From Bacteroidales bacterium (GTDB lineage Bacteria; Bacteroidota; Bacteroidia; Bacteroidales; UBA932): a DNA stretch of 45,458 bases. Below the pieces are notes generated by a model, which saw only the letters and a list, made by a program, of their open reading frames with translations, searched no databases and was not told the origin of the DNA. Of this stretch, positions 37,702 to 45,458 are shown piece by piece. The translations under genes were made by a program, and so were the position numbers. Every line of letters begins with the position of its first letter. Within the stretch, counting starts at the first letter, position 1. The DNA lies in the NCBI GenBank assembly GCA_017552475.1, contig JAFZPY010000138.1:1-45458 (forward strand). Direction: 5' to 3'.

Positions 37702-38973
37702 ATGCTCACACTTAAAATGCTTCGCGACGATCCGGACTACGTAGTCCGCAAGCTCGCAATCAAGAATTTCGACGCCCGCGAAATCGTGGACGGTATCCTC
37801 GCAATCGATGATGAGCGCAAGGCTCTCCAGACAGAGTCCGACGCCCTTCTTTCAGAGCAGAAGAAACAGGCAGCCGTCATCGGCTCCATGATGAAGGAAG
37901 GCCGCAAGGCCGAGGCTGAAGAGGCCAAGAAGACGGTTGCCGACCTCAAGGCCCGTTCTACGGAGCTTCTCGCCCGTCGTGAGGCCAAGGAGAAGGAACT
38001 CGAAGCCCAGCTTGTACTTCTTCCCAATATTCCCTGCGACCTCGTCGTTCCCGGCAAAGGAGCAGAAGACAATCAGATAGTCAAGACAGGCGGAGAGGAT
38101 CCCAAGCTCCCCGAAGGAGCTCTTCCCCACTGGGAACTCGCTAAGAAATACGACATCATTGACTTTGACCTCGGCGTCAAGCTCACCGGTGCCGGCTTCC
38201 CCGTATATAAGGGCAAAGGAGCCAAGCTCCAGCGCGCCCTCATCAGCTTCTTCCTTGACCGCAACACTGCAGCGGGCTACACCGAGGTAGAACCTCCCGT
38301 TATGGTCAATGCTGCTTCTGCCTATGGCACCGGCCAGCTCCCCGACAAGGAAGCCCAGATGTACTACGTCGGACTCGATGACTTCTATCTCGTACCGACT
38401 GCCGAAGTTCCCGTCACCAACATCTTCCGCGACGAGATACTTGACAACAATGCCTTTCCCCAGAAGATGACCGCCTACACACCATGCTTCCGCCGCGAGG
38501 CAGGATCCTATGGCAAGGATGTGCGCGGACTGAACCGTCTTCACCAGTTCGACAAGGTTGAGATTGTCCGCGTCGAGAAGCCCGAGAACAGCTACGCCGC
38601 TCTTGATGAGATGATAGCACACGTAGAGAGCCTCGTAAATGCACTGGGTCTCAAATACCGCATCCTTCGTCTGTGCGGCGGCGACATGAGCTTCACCTCC
38701 GCCATCACCTACGACTTCGAACTCTGGTCCGCAGCCCAGGGCCGCTGGCTCGAAATCTCCTCCGTTTCCAACTTCGAGACCTACCAGGCCAACCGTCTCC
38801 ACCTCCGCTACCGCGACGAAAGCGGCAAGACCCAGCTCTGCCACACCCTCAACGGCAGCTCCCTCGCCCTTCCCCGCGTCGTGGCCGCTCTCCTTGAAGA
38901 CAACCAGACCCCCGAAGGCATCATCATCCCTGAGGTCCTCCGTCCCTACACCGGATTCGACCGCATCGACTAA
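37702..38973 (+). CDS. serS: Seryl-tRNA synthetase
   Basis: This 423-residue class II synthetase charges tRNA-Ser. The N-terminal ~110 residues form the long antiparallel coiled-coil arm (ALLSEQKKQAAVIG and EAEEAKKTVADLK) that grips the tRNA. Motif 2 is CFRREAGSYGKDVRGLNRLH and motif 3 is SSLALPRVVAALLEDNQ. The TAEVPVTNIFRDE segment is also typical. Its TAA overlaps the ruvC ATG (TAATG), so the two are translationally coupled. No TAnnTTTG box is seen in the short gap after the rpmA terminator. Confidence 0.98.
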   Translation: MLTLKMLRDDPDYVVRKLAIKNFDAREIVDGILAIDDERKALQTESDALLSEQKKQAAVIGSMMKEGRKAEAEEAKKTVADLKARSTELLARREAKEKELEAQLVLLPNIPCDLVVPGKGAEDNQIVKTGGEDPKLPEGALPHWELAKKYDIIDFDLGVKLTGAGFPVYKGKGAKLQRALISFFLDRNTAAGYTEVEPPVMVNAASAYGTGQLPDKEAQMYYVGLDDFYLVPTAEVPVTNIFRDEILDNNAFPQKMTAYTPCFRREAGSYGKDVRGLNRLHQFDKVEIVRVEKPENSYAALDEMIAHVESLVNALGLKYRILRLCGGDMSFTSAITYDFELWSAAQGRWLEISSVSNFETYQANRLHLRYRDESGKTQLCHTLNGSSLALPRVVAALLEDNQTPEGIIIPEVLRPYTGFDRID

Positions 38974-39527
38974 TGAAGCCTGGTACCGTCATACTCGGCA
39001 TAGATCCCGGAACCAATATTCTCGGTTTCGGGATCATATCCGCCGGGGTTCACGGTCCGGAATACGTTGACATGGGAGTTTTGGACATCAGAAAAGAGAC
39101 CGACCCTTACGGCAAACTCGCCATCATCCATGACAACGTCTCCGAGATAATCAAGACCTACCATCCTGACATCCTCGCCATTGAATCGCCCTTCTACGGC
39201 AAGAATGCCCAGGTTATATTCAAATTAGGCCGTGCCCAGGGCGCAGCCATAGTCGCAGCATCCCGCGCTGGTCTGCCTGTCTACGAATACGCTCCCCGCA
39301 AGGCCAAGGAAGCCATCACCGGCAACGGCGCCGCTTCCAAGGAGCAGGTCAGCCTCATCATACAGCGCACCCTAAAGGTCGAACTTGACGATAAATACCT
39401 CGACGCCACGGACGCCCTTGCCCTGGCGCTCTGCCACTATTATCAATCCAGCAGCCCCCTTGCATCCCTCAAAGGTTCCGGCAGCTGGGAAAGTTTTCTC
39501 AAAGAGCATCCTGATAGGATAAAATAA
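38973..39527 (+). CDS. ruvC: Holliday junction resolvase RuvC
   Basis: This 184-residue endonuclease cuts Holliday junctions during recombination, with RuvAB. The acidic catalytic residues are visible in GIDPGTNILGFG near the start, LAIESPFYGKN near 70 and DATDALALALCHYY near 150. It overlaps the serS stop by one base. ruvA and ruvB are not in the window. A hairpin terminator follows. Confidence 0.95.
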   Translation: MKPGTVILGIDPGTNILGFGIISAGVHGPEYVDMGVLDIRKETDPYGKLAIIHDNVSEIIKTYHPDILAIESPFYGKNAQVIFKLGRAQGAAIVAASRAGLPVYEYAPRKAKEAITGNGAASKEQVSLIIQRTLKVELDDKYLDATDALALALCHYYQSSSPLASLKGSGSWESFLKEHPDRIK

Positions 39528-39541
39528 TCCCGCGGCAATTA

Positions 39542-39567
39542 AACCTTAGGCCGCCGGCGTTGTCTAA
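39542..39567 (+). promoter_or_regulatory. ECF-sigma-like promoter before the large barrel gene
   Basis: AACCTT (39542-39547), 14 bases, then GTCTAA (39562-39567) resembles the -35/-10 pattern used by extracytoplasmic-function sigma factors such as RpoE. No TAnnTTTG promoter is present, which makes the alternative plausible. Confidence 0.4.
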
Positions 39568-39576
39568 GCATATTGA

Positions 39577-39601
39577 AGTCCCGGACCAGGGACTATTTTT
39601 A
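39577..39601 (+). terminator. Hairpin with T-run after serS-ruvC
   Basis: Stem AGTCCC/GGGACT (39577-39582 with 39589-39594), loop GGACCA, then ATTTTTA. It ends serS-ruvC or, if the promoter at 39542 is used, lies in the leader of the barrel gene. Confidence 0.65.
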
Positions 39602-39620
39602 TGCAAAGACTCTACGAACA

Positions 39621-42599
39621 ATGACAAAAAGGATTGCTCTTTTCTTCGCACTGCTCCTGATGGCGTGCGTTACCCTCCAGGCCCAGTCGGCCTTCAAAGT
39701 AACAGTCAGACTCACTGACTCCGCCAGCGGCGAGCCGGTCGGTTTCGCTACCGTATCGCTCACCCGCGATGGCGCTACTTCCCCCTCATCATACGCCCTC
39801 GGCGACAGCGAAGGCCATGCCCATCTCGACAAGGTCCGCGCGGGAAAATACACCATCAAAGCCGAACTCATGGGCTACAAGGCCCACACGCAGGCCATCG
39901 AAGTCAAAGGTGACCTCGATCTGGGCGAAGTAAAGATGGACCCTGATCAGCGGGTCCTTGATGCTGCATCCGTCAGTGCGGTCGGCAATCCCATCACCAT
40001 CAAGAAAGATACGGTCGAATACAACGCCTCATCCTATAAGATAAGCGACAACGACATGCTCGAAAACCTCCTCCAGAAGCTCCCCGGAGTGGAAGTTTCC
40101 GAGGACGGCACGGTCACTGCCAACGGTGAGACCATCACAAAGATCACCATCGACGGCAAGACCTTCTTCCTTGATGACCCGACCCTTGCCACCAAGAACA
40201 TCCCTGCCAAGATCGTGGAGAAAGTCAAAGTCGTCAAAAAGAAATCCGAGCAGGCTGAGTTCACCGGCATCGACGACGGTCAGGAAGAATACGTCATCGA
40301 CCTCTCCGTACAGAAAGGCATGATGAACGGTGTCTTCGGCAATGCCATGCTCGGCGGCGGTCACGACGTACCCCAGAGCGGCCTCAGCTGGAAGGATGGC
40401 GACTATCGCTACCAGGGTGCCCTCATGGTCGGCAAATTCACCGACAAGAGCCAGATCAGCCTCATTGCCAACGGCAACAATACCAACAACCGTGGCTTCA
40501 ACGACCTCTCCGGCAGCATGATGCAGAACATGCGCGGCTCCGGTGGCATGGGACGCGGCCAGGGGGGCTGGGGCAGCGGCAACGGCATCACCACCTCATG
40601 GATGGGCGGCCTCAACGGCAGCTGGGACCTCTTTGACGACAAAATGTCCCTCGGCGGCAACTACCTCTACAACAACACCGACAGATTCGTCGAGGAGACC
40701 TCCCTCAAAGAGACCTACCTTGATGACAACTCCACCCTTGTCTACAACAATACCGGCTTCAACAGCACATACTCCGACGGCCATCGCGTAGGTTTCCGTC
40801 TTGAACACAAATTCTCTGAAAACACCTCCCTCCTCATCCAGCCCCAGCTCAACTTCGGCTCCGGCAATTTCAATGAATTCTCACAATTCAGCACCGACAC
40901 CCGCACAGGCGCTCTCACCGAGCAGACCAACCGCGGATTCTCCTCCACCACAGGTGACAACGACAATATCACTACCAACGGCTTCGCCCTCTTCCGCCAG
41001 CGCCTCGGACTCCCCGGCCGTACCGTCTCCCTCATGACAAACTGGAACTTCTCCGGCAACAATAGCCACGGCTTCAACCAGTCCCTCACGGAGACCTTTG
41101 ACGGCGCCGATCCCTCCATCATCAACCAGCGCTACAAACAGACCCGGACCGGCCGCAGCCTCTCCGCCCGCCTCGTCTACACCGAACCCCTCGGTGCAGG
41201 CTTCTACCTCGAAGGCAACTACTCATATTCCTGGACCAAAAATTCCTCCCGCAAAGACACCTACGACAGCGGCGAACTCACCGGCACATTCGACGAGACG
41301 ACCCACCCCTACAACTACACCGGCGAAGCCCACAACCAAGTCTATTCCAACTCAATAGACAACAAGGCAATATCCCAGTCAGCCGGAATCAACCTCGCCT
41401 ACCAGGAAGGTAAGACCCGCGCCCAGGCCGGTATCTCCGTCAACCCGACCCATACCGTCAACACCACCATCGACGGCGTGCGCGACCCTCAGGAATACGA
41501 CAGCAAAGTGGTCAACTGGGCCCCTCAGGCAATGGTATTCTACGACTTTAACGACAACTCCAACATCCGCCTCTTCTATCGCGGACGCTCCTCACAGCCC
41601 TCCACCTCCCAACTCATGGCTGTCATGGACAACTCCAACCCCCTTGCCCTCTCCTTCGGTAACCCGGGCCTGACCCCCTACTTCTCCCACAGCCTCAGAA
41701 GTGAATTCGGTCACTCCAACAAACAGACCTTCTTCTCCTTCAACGGCAACATGGAACTCAGCATGGTCCAGAATCCCATCGTCAGCGCCCTCTGGTATGA
41801 CAACACCGGTGTCCAGTACACCATGCCCGTCAATGGCGACAACACCCTCAACGGCAACATCCGCTGGTTCGTCAACTACCCCATCGCCCGTTCCAACTTC
41901 TCCCTCACCTGGAACAACCGCATCGGCTACTCCAAGTCCAACAGTTTCGTCGGAGCCTCCAGGCTTGACATGAGCGGCTATTTCAATGAGGACGGCAGCG
42001 TCAAGGACTACAAGGCATTCGTGGACGCCTTCTCCAACCTCGAAGACAACGGCGACTTCATCAATAACGTCACCGAATCCCTCAGCCTCATCGAGCGTCT
42101 GCGCATCACATACCGCACCAACAACCTTGAACTCACCGCCAGCGGTCGCATGAGAGTCTCCAAGCCATGGTACACCATCAACTCCACCTCTCAGAACACC
42201 ACATGGTCCAACCAGCTCCAGACCACCGGCAACTGGACCCTCAACTCCGCCGGCCTCACCCTCAAGGCTGACTTGAACTACAACTGGTACAAAGGCTACA
42301 CCTCCGAGCGCGAACCGGAATACATCCTCAACGCAGAGATCCAGAAGCTCATCCTCAAAGGCTCCGCCACTCTCGCACTCAAGTGCTATGATGTCCTCAA
42401 CCAGGCTAAAAACCTATCCGTAACCGATGCCTCCAACTATCACCAGGAGACATACAACAACACCCTCGGCCGGTACGTCATCCTCTCCTTCACCTGGCGC
42501 TTCGGCAACTTTGGCAAAGCCCGTGACCGCATGAACGCCCGCTTCCAGCGTGGCGGCATGCCGCCCATGGGCGGCGGTGGCATGGGACGCCCGTTTTAG
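39621..42599 (+). CDS. OMP_b-brl_3-type TonB-receptor-like barrel protein
   Basis: This 992-residue outer-membrane protein starts at ATG 39621 (MTKRIALFFALLLMACVTLQAQ); the signal peptide is cut after QAQ or LQA. Residues about 22-105 are a carboxypeptidase-regulatory-like beta-sandwich. Residues about 115-235 are a plug-like region (ENLLQKLPGVEVSEDGTVT, then KVVKKKSEQAEFTGIDDG). The rest is a large barrel rich in Asn, Ser and aromatic residues. The C-terminus is Gly/Met-rich (GGMPPMGGGGMGRPF) and ends in Phe. Unlike SusC proteins it has no SusD partner and no DEVIVIGYGT signature, so a role in glycan uptake is not implied. Codons are strongly C-ended. Palindromic repeats follow its stop. Confidence 0.85.
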   Translation: MTKRIALFFALLLMACVTLQAQSAFKVTVRLTDSASGEPVGFATVSLTRDGATSPSSYALGDSEGHAHLDKVRAGKYTIKAELMGYKAHTQAIEVKGDLDLGEVKMDPDQRVLDAASVSAVGNPITIKKDTVEYNASSYKISDNDMLENLLQKLPGVEVSEDGTVTANGETITKITIDGKTFFLDDPTLATKNIPAKIVEKVKVVKKKSEQAEFTGIDDGQEEYVIDLSVQKGMMNGVFGNAMLGGGHDVPQSGLSWKDGDYRYQGALMVGKFTDKSQISLIANGNNTNNRGFNDLSGSMMQNMRGSGGMGRGQGGWGSGNGITTSWMGGLNGSWDLFDDKMSLGGNYLYNNTDRFVEETSLKETYLDDNSTLVYNNTGFNSTYSDGHRVGFRLEHKFSENTSLLIQPQLNFGSGNFNEFSQFSTDTRTGALTEQTNRGFSSTTGDNDNITTNGFALFRQRLGLPGRTVSLMTNWNFSGNNSHGFNQSLTETFDGADPSIINQRYKQTRTGRSLSARLVYTEPLGAGFYLEGNYSYSWTKNSSRKDTYDSGELTGTFDETTHPYNYTGEAHNQVYSNSIDNKAISQSAGINLAYQEGKTRAQAGISVNPTHTVNTTIDGVRDPQEYDSKVVNWAPQAMVFYDFNDNSNIRLFYRGRSSQPSTSQLMAVMDNSNPLALSFGNPGLTPYFSHSLRSEFGHSNKQTFFSFNGNMELSMVQNPIVSALWYDNTGVQYTMPVNGDNTLNGNIRWFVNYPIARSNFSLTWNNRIGYSKSNSFVGASRLDMSGYFNEDGSVKDYKAFVDAFSNLEDNGDFINNVTESLSLIERLRITYRTNNLELTASGRMRVSKPWYTINSTSQNTTWSNQLQTTGNWTLNSAGLTLKADLNYNWYKGYTSEREPEYILNAEIQKLILKGSATLALKCYDVLNQAKNLSVTDASNYHQETYNNTLGRYVILSFTWRFGNFGKARDRMNARFQRGGMPPMGGGGMGRPF

Positions 42600-42622
42600 C
42601 GCCCCTCACCGTCATCGTACTT

Positions 42623-42653
42623 GAGATCCTCGGAGCAAGCTCCAAGGATGACG
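42623..42653 (+). repeat. REP-like palindrome, copy B1
   Basis: GAGAT, imperfect hairpin (ATCCT c GGAG/CTCC a AGGAT), GACG. Its 31 bases match copy A1 at 11459-11489 exactly. It lies 24 bases after the barrel gene stop. A 15-base direct repeat, GCCCCTCACCGTCAT, occurs at 42601-42615 and again at 42684-42698, just before copy B2. Confidence 0.8.
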
Positions 42654-42692
42654 TGTAAAGCAATCCGTCATTTTTGGCCCGAAGCCCCTCAC

Positions 42693-42730
42693 CGTCATCC
42701 TTGACCCGAAGGGTCGAGGATCTCGAAAAC
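42693..42730 (-). repeat. REP-like palindrome, copy B2 (inverted)
   Basis: On the minus strand: GTTTTCGAGAT, hairpin (ATCCT c GACCC/GGGTC a AGGAT), GACG. It has the same architecture as the other copies with a third stem sequence, and is inverted relative to B1. Confidence 0.8.
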
Positions 42731-42794
42731 GAAGATTATTACAGAAAAAAGTAGTAACTTCGCTGCCCGTATAAAGCAACTACGAACCAAACTT

Positions 42795-43163
42795 ATGAAT
42801 GGATTCTGGACAGTGCTGATGCTCGTGTTTTCGAACATCTTCATGACATTTGCCTGGTATGGGCACCTGAAACTGAGTGAGATGAAGATTTCCACAGGAT
42901 GGCCGCTGATTGCGGTCATCCTGTTCTCATGGGGAATCGCCTTCTTCGAATATTGCCTGACGGTCCCTGCCAACAGGATCGGCTTCCAGGGCAACGGCGG
43001 CCCATTCAACCTCTTGCAATTGAAAGTGATACAGGAAGTGATATCCCTCACTGTATTCACGGTTATCATAATGTTCTGCTTCAGGGGACAGGCGCTTCAG
43101 TGGAACCACTTCGCCGCCTTTGCCTGCCTCGTCCTCGCGGTATTCTTCGTATTCCTTAAGTAA
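42795..43163 (+). CDS. DUF486 (DMT-like) small membrane protein
   Basis: This 122-residue protein has four predicted membrane helices and matches the DUF486 family of small drug/metabolite-transporter-like proteins. The signals are FSNIFMTFAWYGHLK near the start and FFEYCLTVPANRIG in the middle. Function is unknown. Its TAA overlaps the ATG of the following EamA transporter gene (TAATG), so the two are translationally coupled and may form one transport unit. A weak -7-like TAACTTCG lies 33 bases upstream, after the REP copies. Confidence 0.85.
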   Translation: MNGFWTVLMLVFSNIFMTFAWYGHLKLSEMKISTGWPLIAVILFSWGIAFFEYCLTVPANRIGFQGNGGPFNLLQLKVIQEVISLTVFTVIIMFCFRGQALQWNHFAAFACLVLAVFFVFLK

Positions 43164-44098
43164 TGAATCATCTGGGCGAAATAATCTCCTTGATAGTAGC
43201 GGTCTCCTGGACCGTTACGGCATGGTTCGCCGACAAAGCGAGCCGCAGGACCGGCGCAATGGTCACCAACGTCCTCAGGCTGACGCTGGCTACCGTCTTC
43301 CTCGGCCTGCTGCTATGGCTGACGGTCGGCCGTCCCTATCCGATCTTCGCCGACGGCGATACCTGGCTATGGCTGGGATTGTCCGCACTTGTCGGCTATG
43401 TTTTCGGGGATTATTGCCTTTTCAACTGCTACATATATATTGGTCCGCGCTTTGGCCAGCTGCTCATGACTCTTGCTCCACCGATGGCTGCTGTCGCCGG
43501 TTGGGTGATGCTCGGTGAGACGCTGTCATGGACCTCGATACTTGCAATGGCCGTGACCCTGTCCGGTATCGGCATTTCCATACTAAGCCGTGGCGGGGGA
43601 CATAGTTTCAGACTGGACCTCCCTTTGAAGGGAGTTCTCCTCGGCATCGGCGCCGGAGTCGGCCAGGGCGTCGGGCTCGTACTCAGCAAGATCGGTATGG
43701 AACACTACGCCGACGCCGTCCCGGTCGGTGCTCCGGCGATGCTCGTGGATATGTTGCCCTTTGCTTCCACGATGATTCGTGCAATCATCGGCGGCATCGG
43801 TTTCTTCATTCTCCTGACCCTCCAGAAAGGCCTTGGCAATCTTCGTGACGCCATCAGGGACCCGGTGTCCATGAAATATGTGTCGCTTATTACTCTTTTC
43901 GGCCCGGCTGTCGGCGTGTCCCTTTCCCTCATGGCCGTCCGCTACGCCAACGCCGGGATCGCCTCCACTCTAATGGCCCTGACCCCTGTCTTCATCCTCG
44001 CTCCCGAAATTCTCATTGCAAAAAAGACAATCAGCCCCAAAGAGATCGTGGGATTGATTGTCAGCATTGTCGGCGTCGCCCTATTCTTCCTGCTTTAA
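43163..44098 (+). CDS. EamA-family (DMT) membrane transporter
   Basis: This 311-residue protein has about ten membrane helices in two EamA repeats (about residues 1-140 and 155-311). Typical features are GDYCLFNCYIYIGPRFGQLL and MTLAPPMAAVAGWVMLGETL at the end of the first repeat, and LMALTPVFILAPEILIAKKT at the end of the second. Such proteins export or import metabolites; the substrate is unknown. It overlaps the DUF486 gene by one base. No intrinsic terminator follows, only REP-like palindromes. Confidence 0.88.
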   Translation: MNHLGEIISLIVAVSWTVTAWFADKASRRTGAMVTNVLRLTLATVFLGLLLWLTVGRPYPIFADGDTWLWLGLSALVGYVFGDYCLFNCYIYIGPRFGQLLMTLAPPMAAVAGWVMLGETLSWTSILAMAVTLSGIGISILSRGGGHSFRLDLPLKGVLLGIGAGVGQGVGLVLSKIGMEHYADAVPVGAPAMLVDMLPFASTMIRAIIGGIGFFILLTLQKGLGNLRDAIRDPVSMKYVSLITLFGPAVGVSLSLMAVRYANAGIASTLMALTPVFILAPEILIAKKTISPKEIVGLIVSIVGVALFFLL

Positions 44099-44111
44099 TA
44101 GCCGTTTTGCG

Positions 44112-44144
44112 CGTCATCTTTGGAGCCTCGCTCCGAGGATCTCG
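44112..44144 (-). repeat. REP-like palindrome, copy C1 (inverted)
   Basis: On the minus strand: CGAGAT, hairpin (ATCCT c GGAGC/GCTCC a), GATGACG. It lies 13 bases after the EamA gene stop. Confidence 0.75.
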
Positions 44145-44156
44145 TATAGGATGGCC

Positions 44157-44193
44157 GTTTTCGAGATTCTCGACCTTCGGTCAAGAATGACGG
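44157..44193 (+). repeat. REP-like palindrome, copy C2
   Basis: GTTTTCGAGAT, hairpin (ATTCT c GACC/GGTC a AGAAT), GACGG; the core equals copy A2. Confidence 0.8.
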
Positions 44194-44198
44194 CAAGG

Positions 44199-44220
44199 AA
44201 TCTCGGTCAAGAATGACGGA
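44199..44220 (+). repeat. REP-like fragment, copy C3
   Basis: A truncated copy keeping only GAATCTCGGTCAAGAATGAC and GG. It reaches the stop codon of the convergent lipoprotein gene. Confidence 0.55.
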
Positions 44221-45027
44221 TTAGAGGTTGGAGAAGGATACTTTGTGGAGGATGGAGGGGTCGTCATCGCCGCAGTCATCGGCGATCCAGATGCAGCCGT
44301 GTGCACGGTCAACGCAGATGCTTTCAGGATTCCAGTCGGCAAACGGCTTGATATCGTAGGTGGTAAGGAGCTTTGTGGCATCTCCGTTAAAGAGGAGGAT
44401 TTTGTATTCATTGGAGTCGATTACCCAGAGGAGGTCGCTTTCGGGGTCGTAACAGAGGTCGGCGATTTCGGTGATGGATATCGGCATTTCCGTGAGAAGG
44501 TTCATGCTGAGATTGTTGCCGGCTACGGAGTATTTCCACAGTGTCGCGTTGGTCTGGGCACCCAGATAGAGGTCTCCTTTGTACCATGTGATGCCTTCGA
44601 TACCGGAGTTTTTCATCTGTGCTGCGCCTTCGACTCCGAATAGTTTTGTGTAGCCGTTGTAGTCGGGCGCAGTCATCTTGTAGACGCTATTCGGTTCGAC
44701 GGCAAGGTAGAGGTCGCCGGTCGCCGGATCGATAGTTATGCCTTCCATGTCGGATTCTTCCGCGTCATCAAGGTAGAGTTCGTAGGAGCCGTCGAACTGG
44801 ATTTTGTAGATCTGGCCGTTGTCGCCGACACCCCAGAGGAAGTCGCCATCCTTGCTCAGGCAGAGACCGGAGAGCTCCACGACATAGTCAGTGGCACTTT
44901 TCTTCAGTTCCTTTGACCATTCGACCTTGGTCATTGAGGGAAGGACGTCAGTACATTTGTTGTCTTTGGTGCATCCTTTTGACGAGATGATGCAGATAAG
45001 CGTTAATAATAGGGTAAGTGTTTTCAT
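44221..45027 (-). CDS. SdiA-regulated-like beta-propeller lipoprotein
   Basis: This 268-residue lipoprotein has a type II signal ending SSKGC (C19, followed by TKDNK). The body has repeated short blades of the form GDLYLAVEPNSVYKM, GDLYLGAQTNATLWKY and LLWVIDSNEYKILLF, as in the SdiA-regulated/NHL-like propellers, with SDMEGITIDPATGD and SGIEGITWYKGD as the most typical segments. Function is unknown, perhaps binding or esterase-like. Its ATG overlaps the TGA of the upstream rluA-type gene (ATGA), so translation is coupled although the functions look unrelated. Confidence 0.75.
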   Translation of the reverse strand: MKTLTLLLTLICIISSKGCTKDNKCTDVLPSMTKVEWSKELKKSATDYVVELSGLCLSKDGDFLWGVGDNGQIYKIQFDGSYELYLDDAEESDMEGITIDPATGDLYLAVEPNSVYKMTAPDYNGYTKLFGVEGAAQMKNSGIEGITWYKGDLYLGAQTNATLWKYSVAGNNLSMNLLTEMPISITEIADLCYDPESDLLWVIDSNEYKILLFNGDATKLLTTYDIKPFADWNPESICVDRAHGCIWIADDCGDDDPSILHKVSFSNL

Positions 45028-45458
45028 ATCTGAGTGTTAGTTTGTGTATATGCCCGCCATTTCTCGATGAGATCGACGATGTCGGAGGGGAGGGGAGAGT
45101 CGAATTGGAGCCACTTCTTCGTGCGGGGATGTTCGAGCCCGAGGGTCTTGGCATGGAGGGCCTGACGGGGACATATCTTGAAGCAGTTTTCGATGAACTG
45201 ACGGTATTTTGCGTAAATGGTACCTTTGCGGATTTCTGCTCCGCCGTAGCGTGCGTCGTTGAACAGCGGATGCCCGATGGAGGACATGTGGACGCGGATC
45301 TGGTGGGTGCGGCCGGTCTCGAGGCGGCATTCGACGACAGTGATGAATCCGAAACGCTCCAGCACCTTGTAGTGGGTGACGGCGTGTTTGCCGACGGTAG
45401 TGTCGTCTGTCGTGCGGAAACGCAGGCGGTCGTTGGGATCGCGGGCGATGTAGGTGTC
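45024..45458 (-). CDS. RluA-family 23S rRNA pseudouridine synthase (partial)
   Basis: The C-terminal ~144 residues are visible; the gene runs off the window edge. The frame is open from the edge and reads IARDPNDRLRF, then KHAVTHYKVLERFGF, VECRLETGRTHQIRVHMSSIGHPLFNDARYG and QALHAKTLGLEHPRT. These are the post-catalytic segments of RluA/RluD enzymes, which isomerise uridines in 23S rRNA. The catalytic Asp segment and any S4 domain lie outside. The family is certain; which member is not. Confidence 0.92.
   Translation of the reverse strand, partial: DTYIARDPNDRLRFRTTDDTTVGKHAVTHYKVLERFGFITVVECRLETGRTHQIRVHMSSIGHPLFNDARYGGAEIRKGTIYAKYRQFIENCFKICPRQALHAKTLGLEHPRTKKWLQFDSPLPSDIVDLIEKWRAYTQTNTQI

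Noticed and set aside
1..45458. CRISPR array, tRNA/rRNA genes, integrase or prophage
   Set aside because: I found no regularly spaced repeats, no tRNA-like cloverleaf and no integrase, transposase or phage structural gene.

Overview
The window looks like a chromosomal segment of a gut Bacteroidales bacterium. A Muribaculaceae-like genome is my best guess, from the gene families and a GC content that looks above 50% by eye. Three things support the order: a SusC/SusD polysaccharide utilisation locus, Bacteroidetes-restricted families (DUF4293, OMP_b-brl_3 barrels, SusE-like lipoproteins), and many matches to the Bacteroidetes sigma-ABfr promoter (TTTG, about 19 bases, TAnnTTTG). Several of these promoters sit immediately upstream of start codons. 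Most genes lack a Shine-Dalgarno sequence, as is usual in this phylum; rpsU, rpmA and one regulator are exceptions.

Layout. 1-4.4 kb: the 3' end of an outer-membrane barrel gene, a fatty-acid block (fabH, fabF, fabZ) on the minus strand, a membrane-anchored LytTR regulator and a DUF4293 protein. 4.5-11.4 kb: a nucleoside phosphorylase, uvrB, a very strongly codon-biased OmpA-like porin, the agmatine-to-putrescine pair aguA-aguB, and a FlK-like thioesterase. 11.5-24.2 kb: a six-gene alpha-mannan utilisation operon on the minus strand (susC, susD, SusE-like glycan-binding lipoprotein, GH76, GH125, GH38), with a divergent orphan receiver-AraC regulator. 24.2-33 kb: acyl-CoA ligase, HAD hydrolase, a MITE-like element, htpG, a CPA2-type antiporter, folE and a YitT protein. 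33-37 kb: a predicted small RNA, a 41-residue secreted peptide gene, rpsU, superoxide dismutase, an AlkZ-related protein, a frameshifted sirtuin and an ATPase. 37-45.5 kb: rplU-rpmA, serS-ruvC, a large OMP_b-brl_3 barrel, two DMT-type membrane proteins, an SdiA-regulated-like lipoprotein and a truncated rluA-type gene.

How the genes fit together. In the mannan locus, GH76 should cut the alpha-1,6 backbone at the cell surface and SusC/D with the SusE-like protein should import the pieces. GH125 and GH38 should then finish them in the periplasm. aguA and aguB form consecutive steps of putrescine synthesis. Gene packing is tight: six convergent gene pairs meet stop-to-stop or overlap, with no terminator between them.

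The signals I find most worth a second look are these. (1) A family of short imperfect palindromes with compensating stem changes lies in three gene-3' regions (about 11.46, 42.6 and 44.1 kb). (2) The rpsU neighbourhood has a predicted two-hairpin RNA exposing GGAGG in its loop, next to the one ribosomal protein mRNA with a strong Shine-Dalgarno. (3) A 165-bp inverted-repeat element supplies part of the stop codon of the HAD gene. (4) Convergent genes repeatedly abut at their stop codons. I do not see an unmistakable new multi-gene system; the mannan locus is a variant of a known type.
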